DNA of 64,000 nt from Burkholderiales bacterium (GCA_022841915.1 JALHQN010000001.1:372001-436000); one strand, 5' to 3'; numbered from the stretch's first letter, positions 1-10,155 are shown. The notes: generated from the letters alone by a model not told the origin. Translations and numbers: made by a program.

Positions 1-11
1 AATCCTTGTCG

Positions 12-3000
12 CTATCCATACACCCCCGCATTTCGCTCAGGGTAACTCTCGTACACATGCTCGAATACCGCTGAGCACTTCTGCCGATACATCTCCGGCG
101 CATACGCGCGCGGAAGGCCTTCGTCGAGGGCGTCCTCGATCGTCAGTTTCAACGCAGAGCGCGCTGCGGATTTCTGTCGCCAGTTGAGCACGAGCAATTG
201 CCCCAACCGTGACAGCAGGTCCTTGGCAACCTTCTTGACCTCATCGCGTTCCTCGGCACTCAGTTCCGGCGCCGGCCGCGTCAGGATGTCGAAGATCACA
301 AGCTCTTCCTCAGTAAGGTTCTCGCGGACGTGACGAGCCTCCTCGTCGTTCAAGCTGTTCGACAGCCTGAGCAGGTCCTCGAACAGTTGCTCGATGCTCC
401 GGCTACCGGCGTTGTAGCTTTCGATCAGTGCCTCGAACTTCTCTGCGAAGTCCGCGCGGGTTCGGTTAAGGCGCACGAGCTTGTCCAGCTTGGCGCGGAT
501 CGCCGCCTTGAGTGCTTCGAGGTCCGTGTTTTTGTGCTTCGATTCCTTGAAGCGCTGCGCGAGGGCCTCGAAGTTGATCTTGGAGAGGTCGATGGCTGGA
601 GGCCCAGCACTGCGGATCGTCAGGCCCGTGATGGATTCGTCCAGCAGGCCGCCGATCTGTCCCATGATGGTCGAGATATCCGGCGGGTTGGGGTTGAGTT
701 TTGCGCGGATGGCAGCGGCCAGCGTCGCGATGCCGGCCACGCGCTGTGCGAACTCGAGCGCGGACGGATCGGGTTTGACGGCCCGGTAGAGGGTGCCGAC
801 CAATTGCTCGTGGCCGAAGAAATCGCGCCTCAGCGACTCGGGTGAGATCAGCGCGTCGATTGCGTCCTTGATTGCTTCCAGTCGCTGCAAGTCGCCGAGC
901 GGTAAGGCCTCGATCGCGGCGAGGTTCACGCCGTGGCTCGCGCAGAACGCCGTGGCGGCATCGACCGCTTCCCGCAGAGCAACGCCGAGCTGTGCCTTGT
1001 CCCTGACCGGGCTCGCGCCACCCTTGCCTGCGCCGTAGATGGCCAGCGCCTTCTCCAGCGAAGCGAACACGTTGGCGTAATCGACGATCACACCGCTGTG
1101 CTTGCCGGGGAAGACGCGGTTGGCGCGTGCGATGGTCTGCATCAGCGTGTGGTTGCGCATCGGCTTGTCGAGATACACGGTCGAGCAGCTCGGCGCATCG
1201 AAACCGGTGAGCCACATCGCGCAGACGAAGACCAGCCGCAGCGGGTCTTCTGTATCCTTGAACTTCTCGTCGAGACCGGGCTGCGATTCGTACATGCGCC
1301 GCCGATGAGGCTCGATGTCGAGCCCCAGCCTCTTCATCTGCTCGATCTCGTTTTGACCCGGCGAGACAATAACGGCCATGTCGGTCGTCGTCAGCACGTC
1401 GAGCCGAGCCTTGAGCGCTGCCCTGCGTGCATCACGTGCGGCCTGTGCCTGCAACGCTTCGCCGCCGCGCGTCTGGTAGGCGAGTACGCCCAACTCCTTT
1501 TGCACGCTCGCTGTCTCTTCCACCCAGCGGGCCTTCACCTTGTCATGCATACGTAGCGCCGTGGCCTTGTCGATGGAGACCACCATCGCCTTGCCGACGA
1601 AGCCCCGGCTTAGGAAGTGGTGCACGATGTCCTGAGCCACCGTCTCCAGGCGGTCGTCGCGGGTGATCAAGTGGTACTGCCTTCCCAGCACCTTCTCCAG
1701 CTTGGCCTCCTGTTCGTCATCGAGGCCCGCGTCCTCGATCAGGCGGTAGAGGTCATCGTTCAGGTCGGGATTAACCAGCTCAAGCTCGGGCGTACGGTTC
1801 TCGTAGAACAGCGGCACTGTGGCGCCGTCCTCGACCGACTGCTGGAAGTCGTAGATCGATACGTAGTCGCCGAAGACCTCCTTGGTGCGTTCCTCGCCGG
1901 CGATGAGGGGTGTGCCGGTGAACGCCAGGAACGTCGCCTTCGGCATGGCTGCGCGCATATTGAGCGCCAGCGTGTCGTACTGGCTGCGGTGAGCCTCGTC
2001 GGTCAGCACGATTACGTCGGTGCGATCGGTCAGCGCCTCGGCTGTCTGAAACTTGTGGACCAGCGTAAAGACGTAGCGATGATTGCCACGCAGCAGCTCG
2101 CGCAGGTGTGCGCCGCTGGCGGCGTGACATTGATCGCCTTCAGCCTCGCTCACCGCACCCACGGTCTTGAAGGTCTTGGCGATCTGATCGTCGAGCTCGA
2201 CGCGGTCAGTAACGACTACGAAGGTCCAGTTGCCGGTGAGCTTCCGCAGCACTTTCTGCGAGAAGAAGACCATCGAAAAGCTCTTGCCGCTGCCCTGCGT
2301 TTGCCAGAACACGCCGCCGCGACCGTGGCCTCGTTTGCGAGCCTCCAGCATCGAGGCAATCGCGTTGTTCACGCCGAGGAACTGGTGGTTTTGGCCGAGG
2401 ATCTTGACCACCCCGGCTTTGTGCTCGGAGAAGAGGGTGAAGTTCTCGACCAGATCGAGCAGCCGGGTACGGTCGCAGGTGCCGCGGAGCATGACCTCCA
2501 GAGACACGCGGCGCGGCTCATCCTCGCGTTCGACGCGCTTCCACTCGAAGAAGCGGTCCCAGTCGGCCGTGAGCGAGCCGACGCGACCGTCGGTGCCGTT
2601 GCTCGCGATGAGCAGCGCGTTGTACCAGAAGAGTTGGGGGATCTCGTGCTTGTAATGCGTGAGGTTCTCGTCGAAGGCGGCGCGCGCCGGCACGCCAGGC
2701 TTCTTGAGTTCCACCACCACCCAAGGCAAGCCGTTCACGAACCCGACGAGGTCGGGACGGCAGGTATACAGGCTGCCGACTACGCTGAACTGACTCACCA
2801 ACAGGAAGTCGTTTTGCTCGGGGGCGGCCCAGTCGATGACGCGCAGTCGCTCGGTCTTCTGCCCGCCGTGGTCGGTATCGGGGACGGAGACCGGGATGCC
2901 GTCCTTGAGCAGCCGGTAGATCTCGCGATTGGCTGCCTCCAGACTCATTGCCGAGCGGTCGCGCGTTAGATCGTCGATCGCCGTATTGACTGCTTCGGGC

Positions 3001-3200
3001 GGCAGCGTCGGATTGAATCTGCTCAGTGCCGCGCGCAGACGATTCACCAGCACCGCCTCGCCCTTGGTCTCGCGCCCGAGCGTGCCGCCCGGGCCGAACG
3101 TTTCCTCCATTGCCGACACCGTCTCCCAGCCGAGGTCCTCGAACAGCCTGATCGCAGGTTGCTCGACGAGCTGGTCTTCGGTGTAGGCGTGAGGGCTCAT
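12..3200 (-). CDS. hsdR: Type I restriction endonuclease subunit R
   Basis: This is the motor and nuclease subunit of a type I restriction-modification complex, which translocates DNA using ATP and cleaves it away from the recognition site. The 1062-residue length is normal. An N-terminal PD-(D/E)xK nuclease is seen as RPD (about 148-150) followed by VVVELKK (about 161-167). The SF2 translocase follows with Walker A TQGSGKS (about 301-307), the DEAH box (401-404) and FTGTP (about 427-431). The start codon overlaps the hsdS stop by 4 bp (ATGA), so it is the last gene of the hsdM-hsdS-hsdR operon. No frameshift or missing motif is visible, so the enzyme is probably active. Confidence 0.97.
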   Translation of the reverse strand: MSPHAYTEDQLVEQPAIRLFEDLGWETVSAMEETFGPGGTLGRETKGEAVLVNRLRAALSRFNPTLPPEAVNTAIDDLTRDRSAMSLEAANREIYRLLKDGIPVSVPDTDHGGQKTERLRVIDWAAPEQNDFLLVSQFSVVGSLYTCRPDLVGFVNGLPWVVVELKKPGVPARAAFDENLTHYKHEIPQLFWYNALLIASNGTDGRVGSLTADWDRFFEWKRVEREDEPRRVSLEVMLRGTCDRTRLLDLVENFTLFSEHKAGVVKILGQNHQFLGVNNAIASMLEARKRGHGRGGVFWQTQGSGKSFSMVFFSQKVLRKLTGNWTFVVVTDRVELDDQIAKTFKTVGAVSEAEGDQCHAASGAHLRELLRGNHRYVFTLVHKFQTAEALTDRTDVIVLTDEAHRSQYDTLALNMRAAMPKATFLAFTGTPLIAGEERTKEVFGDYVSIYDFQQSVEDGATVPLFYENRTPELELVNPDLNDDLYRLIEDAGLDDEQEAKLEKVLGRQYHLITRDDRLETVAQDIVHHFLSRGFVGKAMVVSIDKATALRMHDKVKARWVEETASVQKELGVLAYQTRGGEALQAQAARDARRAALKARLDVLTTTDMAVIVSPGQNEIEQMKRLGLDIEPHRRRMYESQPGLDEKFKDTEDPLRLVFVCAMWLTGFDAPSCSTVYLDKPMRNHTLMQTIARANRVFPGKHSGVIVDYANVFASLEKALAIYGAGKGGASPVRDKAQLGVALREAVDAATAFCASHGVNLAAIEALPLGDLQRLEAIKDAIDALISPESLRRDFFGHEQLVGTLYRAVKPDPSALEFAQRVAGIATLAAAIRAKLNPNPPDISTIMGQIGGLLDESITGLTIRSAGPPAIDLSKINFEALAQRFKESKHKNTDLEALKAAIRAKLDKLVRLNRTRADFAEKFEALIESYNAGSRSIEQLFEDLLRLSNSLNDEEARHVRENLTEEELVIFDILTRPAPELSAEERDEVKKVAKDLLSRLGQLLVLNWRQKSAARSALKLTIEDALDEGLPRAYAPEMYRQKCSAVFEHVYESYPERNAGVYG

Positions 3201-4474
3201 GCAGCGATGGCCTCCACGTCGATCTGGCCGGAGAGCAGGCGGGGCAGGAGTAGGTCGCGGGTGCGGCGCAGGTTTCCAATTCTGGCGGTGAGAGCTTCGC
3301 GCGCTTCTGCCATAGGAAAAGTCAACCGACGGAAATCATCTTGAAGTTTTCTTGGGGGCAGCCGAACTGGGACGGAGGATAGAATGCCCGTGTTGAGATT
3401 AGGCATAGTCACGCCCTGAGCGCGACCTCGGATAAGGCCAACCACGTCGTCTTGCCCGAGGTAGTTGAAGAGGTACCACCCATCAGCGGCATCCTGGTTT
3501 GCCCGGATTCGCAGGCAGCCAGTTCCGCAGAACCAACCTACTTGGTGCGACATGACAAACGCGCGGCGCCCGATGTCGCCCCGCCTTCCATACACGATGT
3601 CGCCGGCTTGCATTCGGTGGCGGCCGAGCCTGTCGGCTGTTTCTTCGGGGATGCGTGAAATGGTGTCGGTGCTGATTCGTAAGTCAATGAGATCTTTTGG
3701 CATAACGACTGGAACGCCCGCTTCCGAGTAGTCAGCCTCATGGAGTTGGCTTCCGAACGGTCCAGTTTGAATGCCTTTGTCATCTTCACACACTTCCCCA
3801 AGATTCGTGACCTCCCACCCCTGCGGAATCTCGCCCAGGCGGGACAGGACGCCGCGGACGGATTCGTGGCCGGGAAAGCGGAAGTGGACGAACCACTCGC
3901 GGTAGAGGGCGCGGGCCATCGACTCCAGAATCTTGATGCGCCGCTGGCTGTTCTCGATTAGTTCGTCGTAGGTGGACAGGATGTCAGCGATGCGGCGTTG
4001 TATAGGGAGGGGGGGCGCGCGAACTGGGAAGTCTGGAAACGTCGTTAGCGGGATGCGATCGACCGTAGCGCCAGTCAGCATGTTGCGTTGAATGACCGTA
4101 CGCCATTCTGTGGTGAAGAAGTAGTAAAGCAGGAAGCGAACATCTACCTTTCGCGGATTTGTTCGGATCAACGCCATTCGCCGACCGAGACAACCACGAA
4201 AGCCTGGTGGAATTAGCGCGTACCGATTCAGGGTTGCCTCGTAAGTGAAAACCAAGTCATTCTCGCGAGGCTCAACACGGCGCGTCCAAGAGACGTAGTC
4301 ACACTCCGCAATGTGTCGAATGTCTGCGAGATCAAGACGCCCGTCATCAGTAACGTTCTTGATACCCAAAAAGACCGGGCCGCTGTCAGACGGCTTAGGT
4401 GTGGCGTGTGGTCCATCGTACAGACCGTCGTAGAGCTCCTTGATAGGTAGTGTTCGCCAGCCGTCCATCCTCAC
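3197..4474 (-). CDS. hsdS: Type I restriction-modification specificity subunit S
   Basis: HsdS reads the bipartite target sequence for the whole complex. The 425-residue protein has the usual two-half layout. A first target-recognition domain starts near [16 protein letters not shown], then comes a conserved spacer helix (around [20 protein letters not shown], residues about 155-175). A second target-recognition domain begins near [15 protein letters not shown], and a second conserved helix lies near the C-terminus ([17 protein letters not shown]). It overlaps both hsdM and hsdR by 4 bp, implying coupled translation. The two recognition domains differ from each other, so the DNA target should be asymmetric and bipartite, but it cannot be read from sequence alone. 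Confidence 0.95.
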   Translation of the reverse strand: MRMDGWRTLPIKELYDGLYDGPHATPKPSDSGPVFLGIKNVTDDGRLDLADIRHIAECDYVSWTRRVEPRENDLVFTYEATLNRYALIPPGFRGCLGRRMALIRTNPRKVDVRFLLYYFFTTEWRTVIQRNMLTGATVDRIPLTTFPDFPVRAPPLPIQRRIADILSTYDELIENSQRRIKILESMARALYREWFVHFRFPGHESVRGVLSRLGEIPQGWEVTNLGEVCEDDKGIQTGPFGSQLHEADYSEAGVPVVMPKDLIDLRISTDTISRIPEETADRLGRHRMQAGDIVYGRRGDIGRRAFVMSHQVGWFCGTGCLRIRANQDAADGWYLFNYLGQDDVVGLIRGRAQGVTMPNLNTGILSSVPVRLPPRKLQDDFRRLTFPMAEAREALTARIGNLRRTRDLLLPRLLSGQIDVEAIAA

Positions 4475-6090
4475 GCCTCCAAAATCCCCGCCACATTGGC
4501 GGCGATGGTCTGCTCCAGCGTCCGTGCCTGGGCGTTCAGGGCTTCCAGTTCCTCGTTTAAAGTTTCGAGCTGCGTCTTGAAGTTCTCGTCGCTCACCTCT
4601 TCGCCTGGGGCCACGCCCACATAGCGGCCGGGGTTGAGCGACCAGCCCTGCGCCTTGATTTCAGTGAGCGTCGCCGCCTTGCACAGGCCGGGGATATCGG
4701 CATACGCAGGCTTCTTGCCGAAGACCTCCGCGAGCTTGGCGGCCGTCTCCTCGCCGCCAACGGTTAGGTCGGGCGCTTCGCCGCGATAGAGGCGCACCAG
4801 ATTGGCGATGAAGCCGATCTGCGCAGTCGTCCAGTCGCGATGGGCGCGGTCCACCTGCCGATAAATGTGGCGGGCATCGATGAAGAGCACGGTGTCGGCG
4901 CGGTTTGACTTAGCCTTGCCCCGATCGAGGAACCACAGCGTGCAAGGCAGGGTGACCGTGTAGAACATATTGGGGCCGACGGCGACCATCACATCCACAG
5001 CCTTGGCTTCGATGAGCTTCTGCCGGATCTCCTGCTCGGAAGATCGAGCATCGGAAGCCGAGTTGGCCATGACGAATCCGGCGCGTCCTGTGGCGTTGAG
5101 CGCCGAGTGAAAGAGCTGAATCCATAGGTAGTTGGCGTTGTCGGTGCGCGGCAGTCCGAAGGAAAATCGGCGGCCTTCGCCCACCATGTCCTTGAGTCGC
5201 TCCTTGTCGACTGCGTTGACGTTGAAGGGCGGATTCGCGAGGACGAAGTCGAACTGCCCAGTCGCGTTGTGTGGGTCGTCGTAGTAGCTGTTGACGTTGC
5301 CGCCGTGGCGTATATCTCCCTCGAGCCCATGCACCGCGAGATTGAGGCGACACAGGCGGCCGGTCTCGTCGGTTTTCTCCACCCCGCAGATGGCAAGCTC
5401 CGCAGCGGGGTTCCTCTGGTGCTCGGCGACGAAGCGTGCCGACTGCACGAACATGCCCCCGGAACCGCAGGCCGGGTCGAGGATGCGCCCGTGGAAGGGC
5501 TCGATGATCTCGGCAAGCAGCCTGACGATGCCCGCCGGCGTATAGAACTCGCCACCCTTCTGGCCTTCGGTGCGGGCGAACTCACCGAGGAAGTACTCGT
5601 AGATGCGACCAAAGGCGTCGAAGTCCACGCTGGCCGGAATCTCGGAGACCTTCTTGAGCAGCTCCTTGAGGAGCGTGCCAGTGAAGAGGTTGTAGGTCTT
5701 GGGCAGAACGCCGGCAAGTTGCGGGTTGTGCCTCTCGATCTCGCGCATCGCTGCATTCACCTTTGCGCCGATATCGGCCGCCTCGGGGAGCGTCAGCAAG
5801 TGGTCGAAGCGCGCGTCGGGTGCGAGGTAGAGGACGCCCTCGGCATGGTACGCGCCGGGCTCATCGACTCGGCTGCCGCGGCGAGAAGACGCTCCGACCT
5901 GTTCCAGCTTATTGCGCTGGGTGGCATATCGTAGCTCTGCGAAGCGGAGAAATATCAGGCCAAGGATCGGACCGGAGTATTCCTGCGCCTTGAGGCCCGA
6001 GTTGGCGCGGAACTGATCGGCGGCGTCCCACAGTCGCTTCTCAAGCGAGGTGGTCGCGGCATCTTTTTCGGAAGGGGCGATCCAGTGCAT
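4471..6090 (-). CDS. hsdM: Type I restriction-modification methyltransferase subunit M
   Basis: HsdM is an N6-adenine DNA methyltransferase that protects host DNA and forms the core complex with HsdS. The 539-residue protein has the N-terminal HsdM helical domain, then the SAM-binding motif [10 protein letters not shown] (about 205-214) and the catalytic NPPF motif (about 286-289), typical of gamma-class N6-adenine methylases. It is the first gene of a minus-strand operon and its stop overlaps the hsdS start. All key motifs are intact. The region upstream (6091-6501) has no recognisable gene and should hold the operon promoter. Confidence 0.97.
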   Translation of the reverse strand: MHWIAPSEKDAATTSLEKRLWDAADQFRANSGLKAQEYSGPILGLIFLRFAELRYATQRNKLEQVGASSRRGSRVDEPGAYHAEGVLYLAPDARFDHLLTLPEAADIGAKVNAAMREIERHNPQLAGVLPKTYNLFTGTLLKELLKKVSEIPASVDFDAFGRIYEYFLGEFARTEGQKGGEFYTPAGIVRLLAEIIEPFHGRILDPACGSGGMFVQSARFVAEHQRNPAAELAICGVEKTDETGRLCRLNLAVHGLEGDIRHGGNVNSYYDDPHNATGQFDFVLANPPFNVNAVDKERLKDMVGEGRRFSFGLPRTDNANYLWIQLFHSALNATGRAGFVMANSASDARSSEQEIRQKLIEAKAVDVMVAVGPNMFYTVTLPCTLWFLDRGKAKSNRADTVLFIDARHIYRQVDRAHRDWTTAQIGFIANLVRLYRGEAPDLTVGGEETAAKLAEVFGKKPAYADIPGLCKAATLTEIKAQGWSLNPGRYVGVAPGEEVSDENFKTQLETLNEELEALNAQARTLEQTIAANVAGILEA

Positions 6091-6501
6091 GTCGGTTGCT
6101 TTGTTTCTTGTTAGTGGAACATCGGCGAGTTGCAGGGTCGCACAAACGAAGAGTTCACGTCATGGTTGGCTGTCATGAGTGTAAAGGCGGCCTACATGAA
6201 GTTGCGACATCCCGTCACGATGGGCCAATGCGTCGATAAGCTGGCCGTGCCCCCCTCTTGGCTAGATCAGACAAACGCTGCGTAGTGTTGGCCAAGATGC
6301 ACGATCATGCAACAACATGATTGGGTCCGCAGAGGGGATTCATGCGGCGGGGATTGCCCCCCGGTTTGATCGGGTGCCGAATATTGTTCGGGTGCTTCGT
6401 TTTCGCGAGCATCTTCCGCCAGCGGATTTCGTCTGCTGGTCCCGTCTTCTGCTCTTCGGGCGAGCGGGTCTTCAATCCACTGGAGACGCTCATGCCCAAG
6501 C
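6091..6501. other. Intergenic region upstream of hsdM
   Basis: About 410 bases with no convincing gene. Short overlapping reading frames exist on both strands but lack family resemblance and ribosome binding sites. It should contain the hsdM promoter reading to the left. The right side may include degraded sequence belonging to the adjacent IS remnant. Confidence 0.4.
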
Positions 6502-6968
6502 TCATACGCTCACGCCGACTCGCCTACAGTCGCCAATCGGGACGGTGCTTTTTTTGCGACACAGCTTCCACTGCCCATCGACCATGCGCTGACCACGCAG
6601 CATGAACCGATCCAGCCGCTTGTTGTGCCGGATATTCCCGAACACCAGCTCCACCGGCGCGAACCGGGGCATGATCATATCCTTGCCTCGATCACTGTCG
6701 ATCCGGCACTTCATCGCCTCGACCGGTTCACACATCGGTCAAGCTTGCCCATGAAGAAAGCCACCTGTCTGACAAGGGTCCGCTGCGGATGGCGTAAACA
6801 CTGGGCTCTGAACGAGCAATTGTCGCAGTCGCGCTTTGCGCCCTTGAACTTCATCGCCGCATAGCCGCTGATCATGCATTGCCACCCGCTGCGGCACCGT
6901 CGCTTGCCCGCCGGACAGATCATGTGCGAGCGATCTTTGGTCACCGTTGCCACCTTCTCGCCGCCCAA
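6502..6968 (-). pseudogene. Frameshifted, truncated IS1182-like transposase remnant
   Basis: Two overlapping minus-strand frames together resemble the C-terminal part of an IS1182-family DDE transposase. The upstream piece (6711-6968) contains ICPAGKRRC, the cysteine pattern CDNCSFRAQCL, and HPQRTLVRQVAFF. The next frame (6502-6735) continues with MKCRIDSDRG, VELVFGNIRHNKRLDRF and DGQWKL. In intact relatives these lie in one reading frame, so a frameshift near 6711-6735 has broken the gene. The N-terminal catalytic half is absent and no terminal inverted repeats were recognised. It is a dead fragment marking past transposition next to the restriction island. Confidence 0.8.
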
Positions 6969-7003
6969 CGTTCCCGTTCAGCGGGGTGCCGCTTGAGCGA
7001 GGA

Positions 7004-7435
7004 TTAGGCCGTACTTCGCGCAAGCAGCAGCGCTCGGACCGCTTCGTACTCCTTGAGGCGAGCAAAGTCCTTCTCGGTTGGATCTGCAATGCGAGAGAGA
7101 TCCAAGTTCTCGGCGTTGTCCGCCAGCTTCACCACGAGCGCGATCGGATTCGCGGCCGCTCGCTCTGCCGCCGCGATGCGACTCTCCCCTGGAAGTTTGG
7201 TCAAAGCGCGAACGGCTTCGACGACTGATTCCGGGAATCCATGCGCTTCAAGTTCCTCGAAGGTGACCGGGGTGTCTTCCACGATATCGTGGAGCACTGC
7301 AGCCATGCGTTGTTCTTCGGTGGCAACGCGAAGCATCACGCGCAAGGGGTGAAGGATGTACGGCTGCCCGGCCTTATCCTCTTGGCCGGCGTGCGCCGTT
7401 GCGGCAAGGGCGACAGCTTTTTCGATCGTAGACAT
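7004..7435 (-). CDS. Small HD-domain protein (RelA/SpoT-hydrolase-like)
   Basis: A 143-residue metal-dependent phosphohydrolase-like protein. It shows AATAHAGQEDKAGQPYILHP near the N-terminus and the HD motif in AVLHDIVEDTP, followed by VKLADNAENLDL. This matches the stand-alone HD domain related to the ppGpp hydrolase half of RelA/SpoT. No synthetase or TGS/ACT domain is present, so it could be a small (p)ppGpp hydrolase or a hydrolase with another substrate. I chose the ATG at 7435 (MSTIEKAVALAATA) because the family domain starts there; an upstream in-frame start at 7492 adds a poorly matching tail. The stop lies beside the IS remnant. Confidence 0.8.
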   Translation of the reverse strand: MSTIEKAVALAATAHAGQEDKAGQPYILHPLRVMLRVATEEQRMAAVLHDIVEDTPVTFEELEAHGFPESVVEAVRALTKLPGESRIAAAERAAANPIALVVKLADNAENLDLSRIADPTEKDFARLKEYEAVRALLLARSTA

Positions 7436-7944
7436 TGGGATTAATCTGGCAAAGACCAGACTGAGCGTACATGGCGTCGATGCGCACGGCAAGACGTCAT
7501 GCAGGAGTCATCGTCTGGCACCACGCTGCTGCGGTTTATGTCCAGTCTCGAGCCCTCCCTGGTCGGCACGGAAGCCTGCAGCGCCGCTCATGACCTGCCC
7601 CGCCGCTCAATTCCATGGGCGGAGACACTCGCCTCATGGCACAGCCCTATCGAAAGAATCGGAGAAACCACGGCAACGGTGCCGAAGCCATCTGCGAAGC
7701 CGTCGCTCGACACAGCACGCGCTCTCGTGCGGACCGTGCGCAAAGACCGCGACCATCTGTTGGTGGGAAGTTGGCAGCGCAGGTCGTGCATGTCGTACCC
7801 CGGGGCAGATCGATCTTGCGTGTGGCGCCCCTGTGACATGCTGGACTTGGATGCCCTTGGTATTACGTTGGCTCAGATTGGGAAAGCTGTTGGCAAGCGT
7901 CAGTAAGTGACTGTTTTTAAGTTGCAATAATAATCTTGGCTGCC
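7436..7944. other. Gene-poor spacer left of the first att copy
   Basis: About 500 bases with several overlapping frames (for example plus strand 7499-7906) but none with a ribosome binding site or recognisable family. Importantly, the bases just left of 7945 do not form the 5' half of a tRNA, so this is not intact tRNA-flanking chromosome. Confidence 0.4.
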
Positions 7945-7992
7945 CCTCTTAATCCGTTGGTTGCGAGTTCGAGTCTCGCGGGGCCTACCAAG
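7945..7992 (+). repeat. Left attachment-site copy (3' part of tRNA-Lys CTT)
   Basis: A 48-bp sequence identical to 17026-17073. It reads as the 3' portion of a tRNA: anticodon loop CTCTTAA with anticodon CTT (lysine), the 3' side of the anticodon stem TCCGT, a T arm with GCGAG/CTCGC stem and TTCGAGT loop, an acceptor 3' strand, and terminal ACCA. The matching anticodon-stem strand ACGGA is missing upstream, so this is a tRNA fragment. The integrase gene starts about 90 bp to its right, the usual position for a tRNA-targeted integrase. Confidence 0.9.
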
Positions 7993-8083
7993 CACACCAT
8001 GGAATCAAGGATCTAGCTGGCGTTTCCGGACTCCCGAGAAAATCCGTCGCTCGAATACGACGGACACCCTCTTGGAGTTCGAC

Positions 8084-9061
8084 ATGGAAGCAACAACAAG
8101 CCCCACACTCGGGGGCCGCACGGTGATTTCCGGCACCATGCACACCGAGCCTGCGGTCACGCTCAACGCGCTGATCGATGCCTATATCCTCGCCTACGAT
8201 GGCCGGGACAAGTCGCGCCATGCGCGCGTCGGCTGGTGGCGCTCTCGCCTGGGCGAACGGCTGCTCACCTCGATCACGGACGAGGATGTCTACCAGGCGC
8301 TCCTGGAGTACGCCAGCAAGCCCGCGCGCGTCTATGCCGGCATGGATGCCGATGGCGAGCGGATCTGGCGCAGCAAGGGGCACCCGCCGAGCTCCGGCAG
8401 CATCAACCGGCATCACGTCTGCCTGTCGGCGCTCTTCAAGTGGGCCGTTCGGGCGCGGATACTTCCCCGTGGATACCCGAATCCAGCTCGCCTGGTCGAG
8501 CGTAGGCGCGAGAGCTCGGGGATCGTGCGCTTCCTTACCGACGACGAGCGCCAGCGCCTCCTGGCGGCCACACGGCGCTCGAAGTGGGATCGGCTCTATC
8601 TGCTCACGGTGATGGCGCTGACCACAGGCGCGCGCGTGGGCGAGCTCGGGCGCCTCACCTGGGGCGACATCGACTGGCGCCGCCAGCTCGCGCACGTGCG
8701 CCAGTCCAAGAACGGCGAATCCCGAGCGCTGCCGCTCACGACCAGCGTGCTCGAGGAGCTGCGCCGGTTCGAGAAAAAGCGCCTGGACACCCTCATTTTC
8801 GGTTCCCGGCTCAAGCCCAAGCAGCCCTACCATGTGCAGGGCCGGTGGCAGGAGGCGCTCAAGGATGCCGGCATCAAAGGGTTCCGCTTCCACGATCTGC
8901 GCCACACCTGCGGCAGCTACCTGGCGCAGTCCGGGGCGAGCATTCTTGAAGTCGCGGATGTGCTCGGCCACAAGGATCTGAAAATGACGCGGCGCTACTC
9001 TCACCTCACCGTCGATACCAAGGTGGCCGTTGTGAACCGCGTGCTCGGTGACATTCGATAA
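8084..9061 (+). CDS. Tyrosine-type site-specific integrase
   Basis: This catalyses integration and excision at the flanking tRNA-derived repeats. The 325-residue protein has an N-terminal SAM-like core-binding domain and a C-terminal catalytic domain. The active site is complete: R184 in TGARVGELGRL, H270-x-x-R273 in FHDLRHTCGSY, H296 in LGHKD and the nucleophile Y305 in MTRRYSHLT. The ATG at 8084 is preceded by GGAG at a good distance. The open frame extends back into the att repeat, but that extension is translated tRNA sequence. It lies directly inside the left att copy and points inward. Confidence 0.95.
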   Translation: MEATTSPTLGGRTVISGTMHTEPAVTLNALIDAYILAYDGRDKSRHARVGWWRSRLGERLLTSITDEDVYQALLEYASKPARVYAGMDADGERIWRSKGHPPSSGSINRHHVCLSALFKWAVRARILPRGYPNPARLVERRRESSGIVRFLTDDERQRLLAATRRSKWDRLYLLTVMALTTGARVGELGRLTWGDIDWRRQLAHVRQSKNGESRALPLTTSVLEELRRFEKKRLDTLIFGSRLKPKQPYHVQGRWQEALKDAGIKGFRFHDLRHTCGSYLAQSGASILEVADVLGHKDLKMTRRYSHLTVDTKVAVVNRVLGDIR

Positions 9062-9073
9062 GGGGCGGACATC

Positions 9074-9556
9074 TTGGAATCCAGAAGGCATGCACGCAAG
9101 GCAGGTAAGGCGGTCCCGGCGTTTCGCGTTGTATCGACGGAGATCAGTGCAGACGTCTGTCATCGCGCGATCACGGACGCGCACGAGGTGGTCGAGAGTG
9201 TCGAGGCCTTAGTCTCGCATTTCATTTCATGGGCGGCGAGCGCGTCTCGGGTAGGGCCCGTGTGCTCCGTGACCGAGGCGGCGCTTCAAGTCATTCACGA
9301 ACGGCTCCACATGTATCTCGATGTGCTAGATCCAGGAGAGACGATTTATATGGACAAGCTCGACATGGCGGCCCTCAAGGAAGTCTCGAACTGGCTCTGC
9401 GGCATCGCCGAGACGTTCGAGGCGGTGTTCGAGGAGTACTACGAGTTGGATGACTTCGGCCGAGCTTGCGTGGTCGCTGTGCGGACAATGTGCTTCTCGG
9501 CCGGAGCGGCCATCGATCGCGCCTTCGCGTTCGGTCAGCGAGAAGAGGCGGCGTGA
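9074..9556 (+). CDS. Hypothetical protein of the satellite element
   Basis: A 160-residue protein of unknown function. The likely start is TTG at 9074, preceded by AAGGGG overlapping the integrase stop, which suggests translation coupled to the integrase. The protein is mostly helical and acidic toward the C-terminus (around FEAVFEEYYELDD). It has no signal peptide, membrane segment or recognised motif. Its stop overlaps the next start as TGATG. By position it could be an accessory regulator or excision factor, but nothing in the sequence proves this. Confidence 0.65.
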   Translation: MESRRHARKAGKAVPAFRVVSTEISADVCHRAITDAHEVVESVEALVSHFISWAASASRVGPVCSVTEAALQVIHERLHMYLDVLDPGETIYMDKLDMAALKEVSNWLCGIAETFEAVFEEYYELDDFGRACVVAVRTMCFSAGAAIDRAFAFGQREEAA

Positions 9557-10125
9557 TGACGGCGGCCAAGACGTCCAGGCGGCCGCGGGGCGCGCGCAGA
9601 AGGCAGAAGCCTTCTGCTGAGGCCTCGATGAGCGACATGGATCACTTCGCGTCGGCGATAAAAAGTAACTGTCTGCGCCTTGTGGAGCGTATAGACAATG
9701 CGCCGCCAGAGGCGGGCGCTATGAATGCCTTCTTGGCTCTGCAGGCCGTGTCCGACGCTCTTCGATTTATTGAGCGTCCCGACGTTCGTTCCAGTGTCGA
9801 GAAGCTGATTCAATGCGCGCTGGACCGCTACAACGCTTGCTTTAGGGACAGTATAGACAAGTCCCTTGCTTTGTATCGACTGGACCAACGGGCCGCAGCG
9901 CAAGCGCACTCGGCGCGGGAGGCGGCAAAGGTGCGGGCGGTTCGGGCGGCTGCATCGAGGTCACAGGCCTGGGCGATCATATCCACGTACACCCGCGGCG
10001 ACAGCTTCGAGTTTGCGCATGGGAAGAAAAGCCAGGCGGCGAAAAAGGCCGGCATCACGCTCAAGACTTTGAACGGCATTGTCGAAGAGCAGCGACAGAA
10101 ATTCATGGAGCGCAAATCAGGATAA
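9556..10125 (+). CDS. Hypothetical basic-tailed protein of the satellite element
   Basis: A 189-residue protein with a basic N-terminus (SRRPRGARRRQK), a helical centre, and a basic C-terminus (KKSQAAKKAGITLKTLNGIV) that resembles a helix-turn-helix. It may therefore bind DNA, as regulators of element excision or replication do. It starts at the ATG overlapping the previous stop, so integrase, 9074 and this gene form one transcription unit ended by the hairpin at 10156-10190. No family was recognised. Confidence 0.65.
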   Translation: MTAAKTSRRPRGARRRQKPSAEASMSDMDHFASAIKSNCLRLVERIDNAPPEAGAMNAFLALQAVSDALRFIERPDVRSSVEKLIQCALDRYNACFRDSIDKSLALYRLDQRAAAQAHSAREAAKVRAVRAAASRSQAWAIISTYTRGDSFEFAHGKKSQAAKKAGITLKTLNGIVEEQRQKFMERKSG

Positions 10126-10155
10126 CCGAACGGTCTAGCTTGTTTGCATCAATCA

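Noticed and set aside
1617-2969. A 450-residue reading frame antisense to hsdR
   Set aside because: It lies wholly within the intact hsdR gene and shows no domain or start signal of its own.
7499-7906. A 135-residue gene left of the att site
   Set aside because: Three overlapping frames are open here, there is no ribosome site, and no family features were recognised.
7945-7992. A complete tRNA-Lys gene at the left or right repeat
   Set aside because: Only the 3' part is present at 7945 and 17026; the D arm, 5' acceptor strand and 5' anticodon-stem strand cannot be found upstream of either copy.
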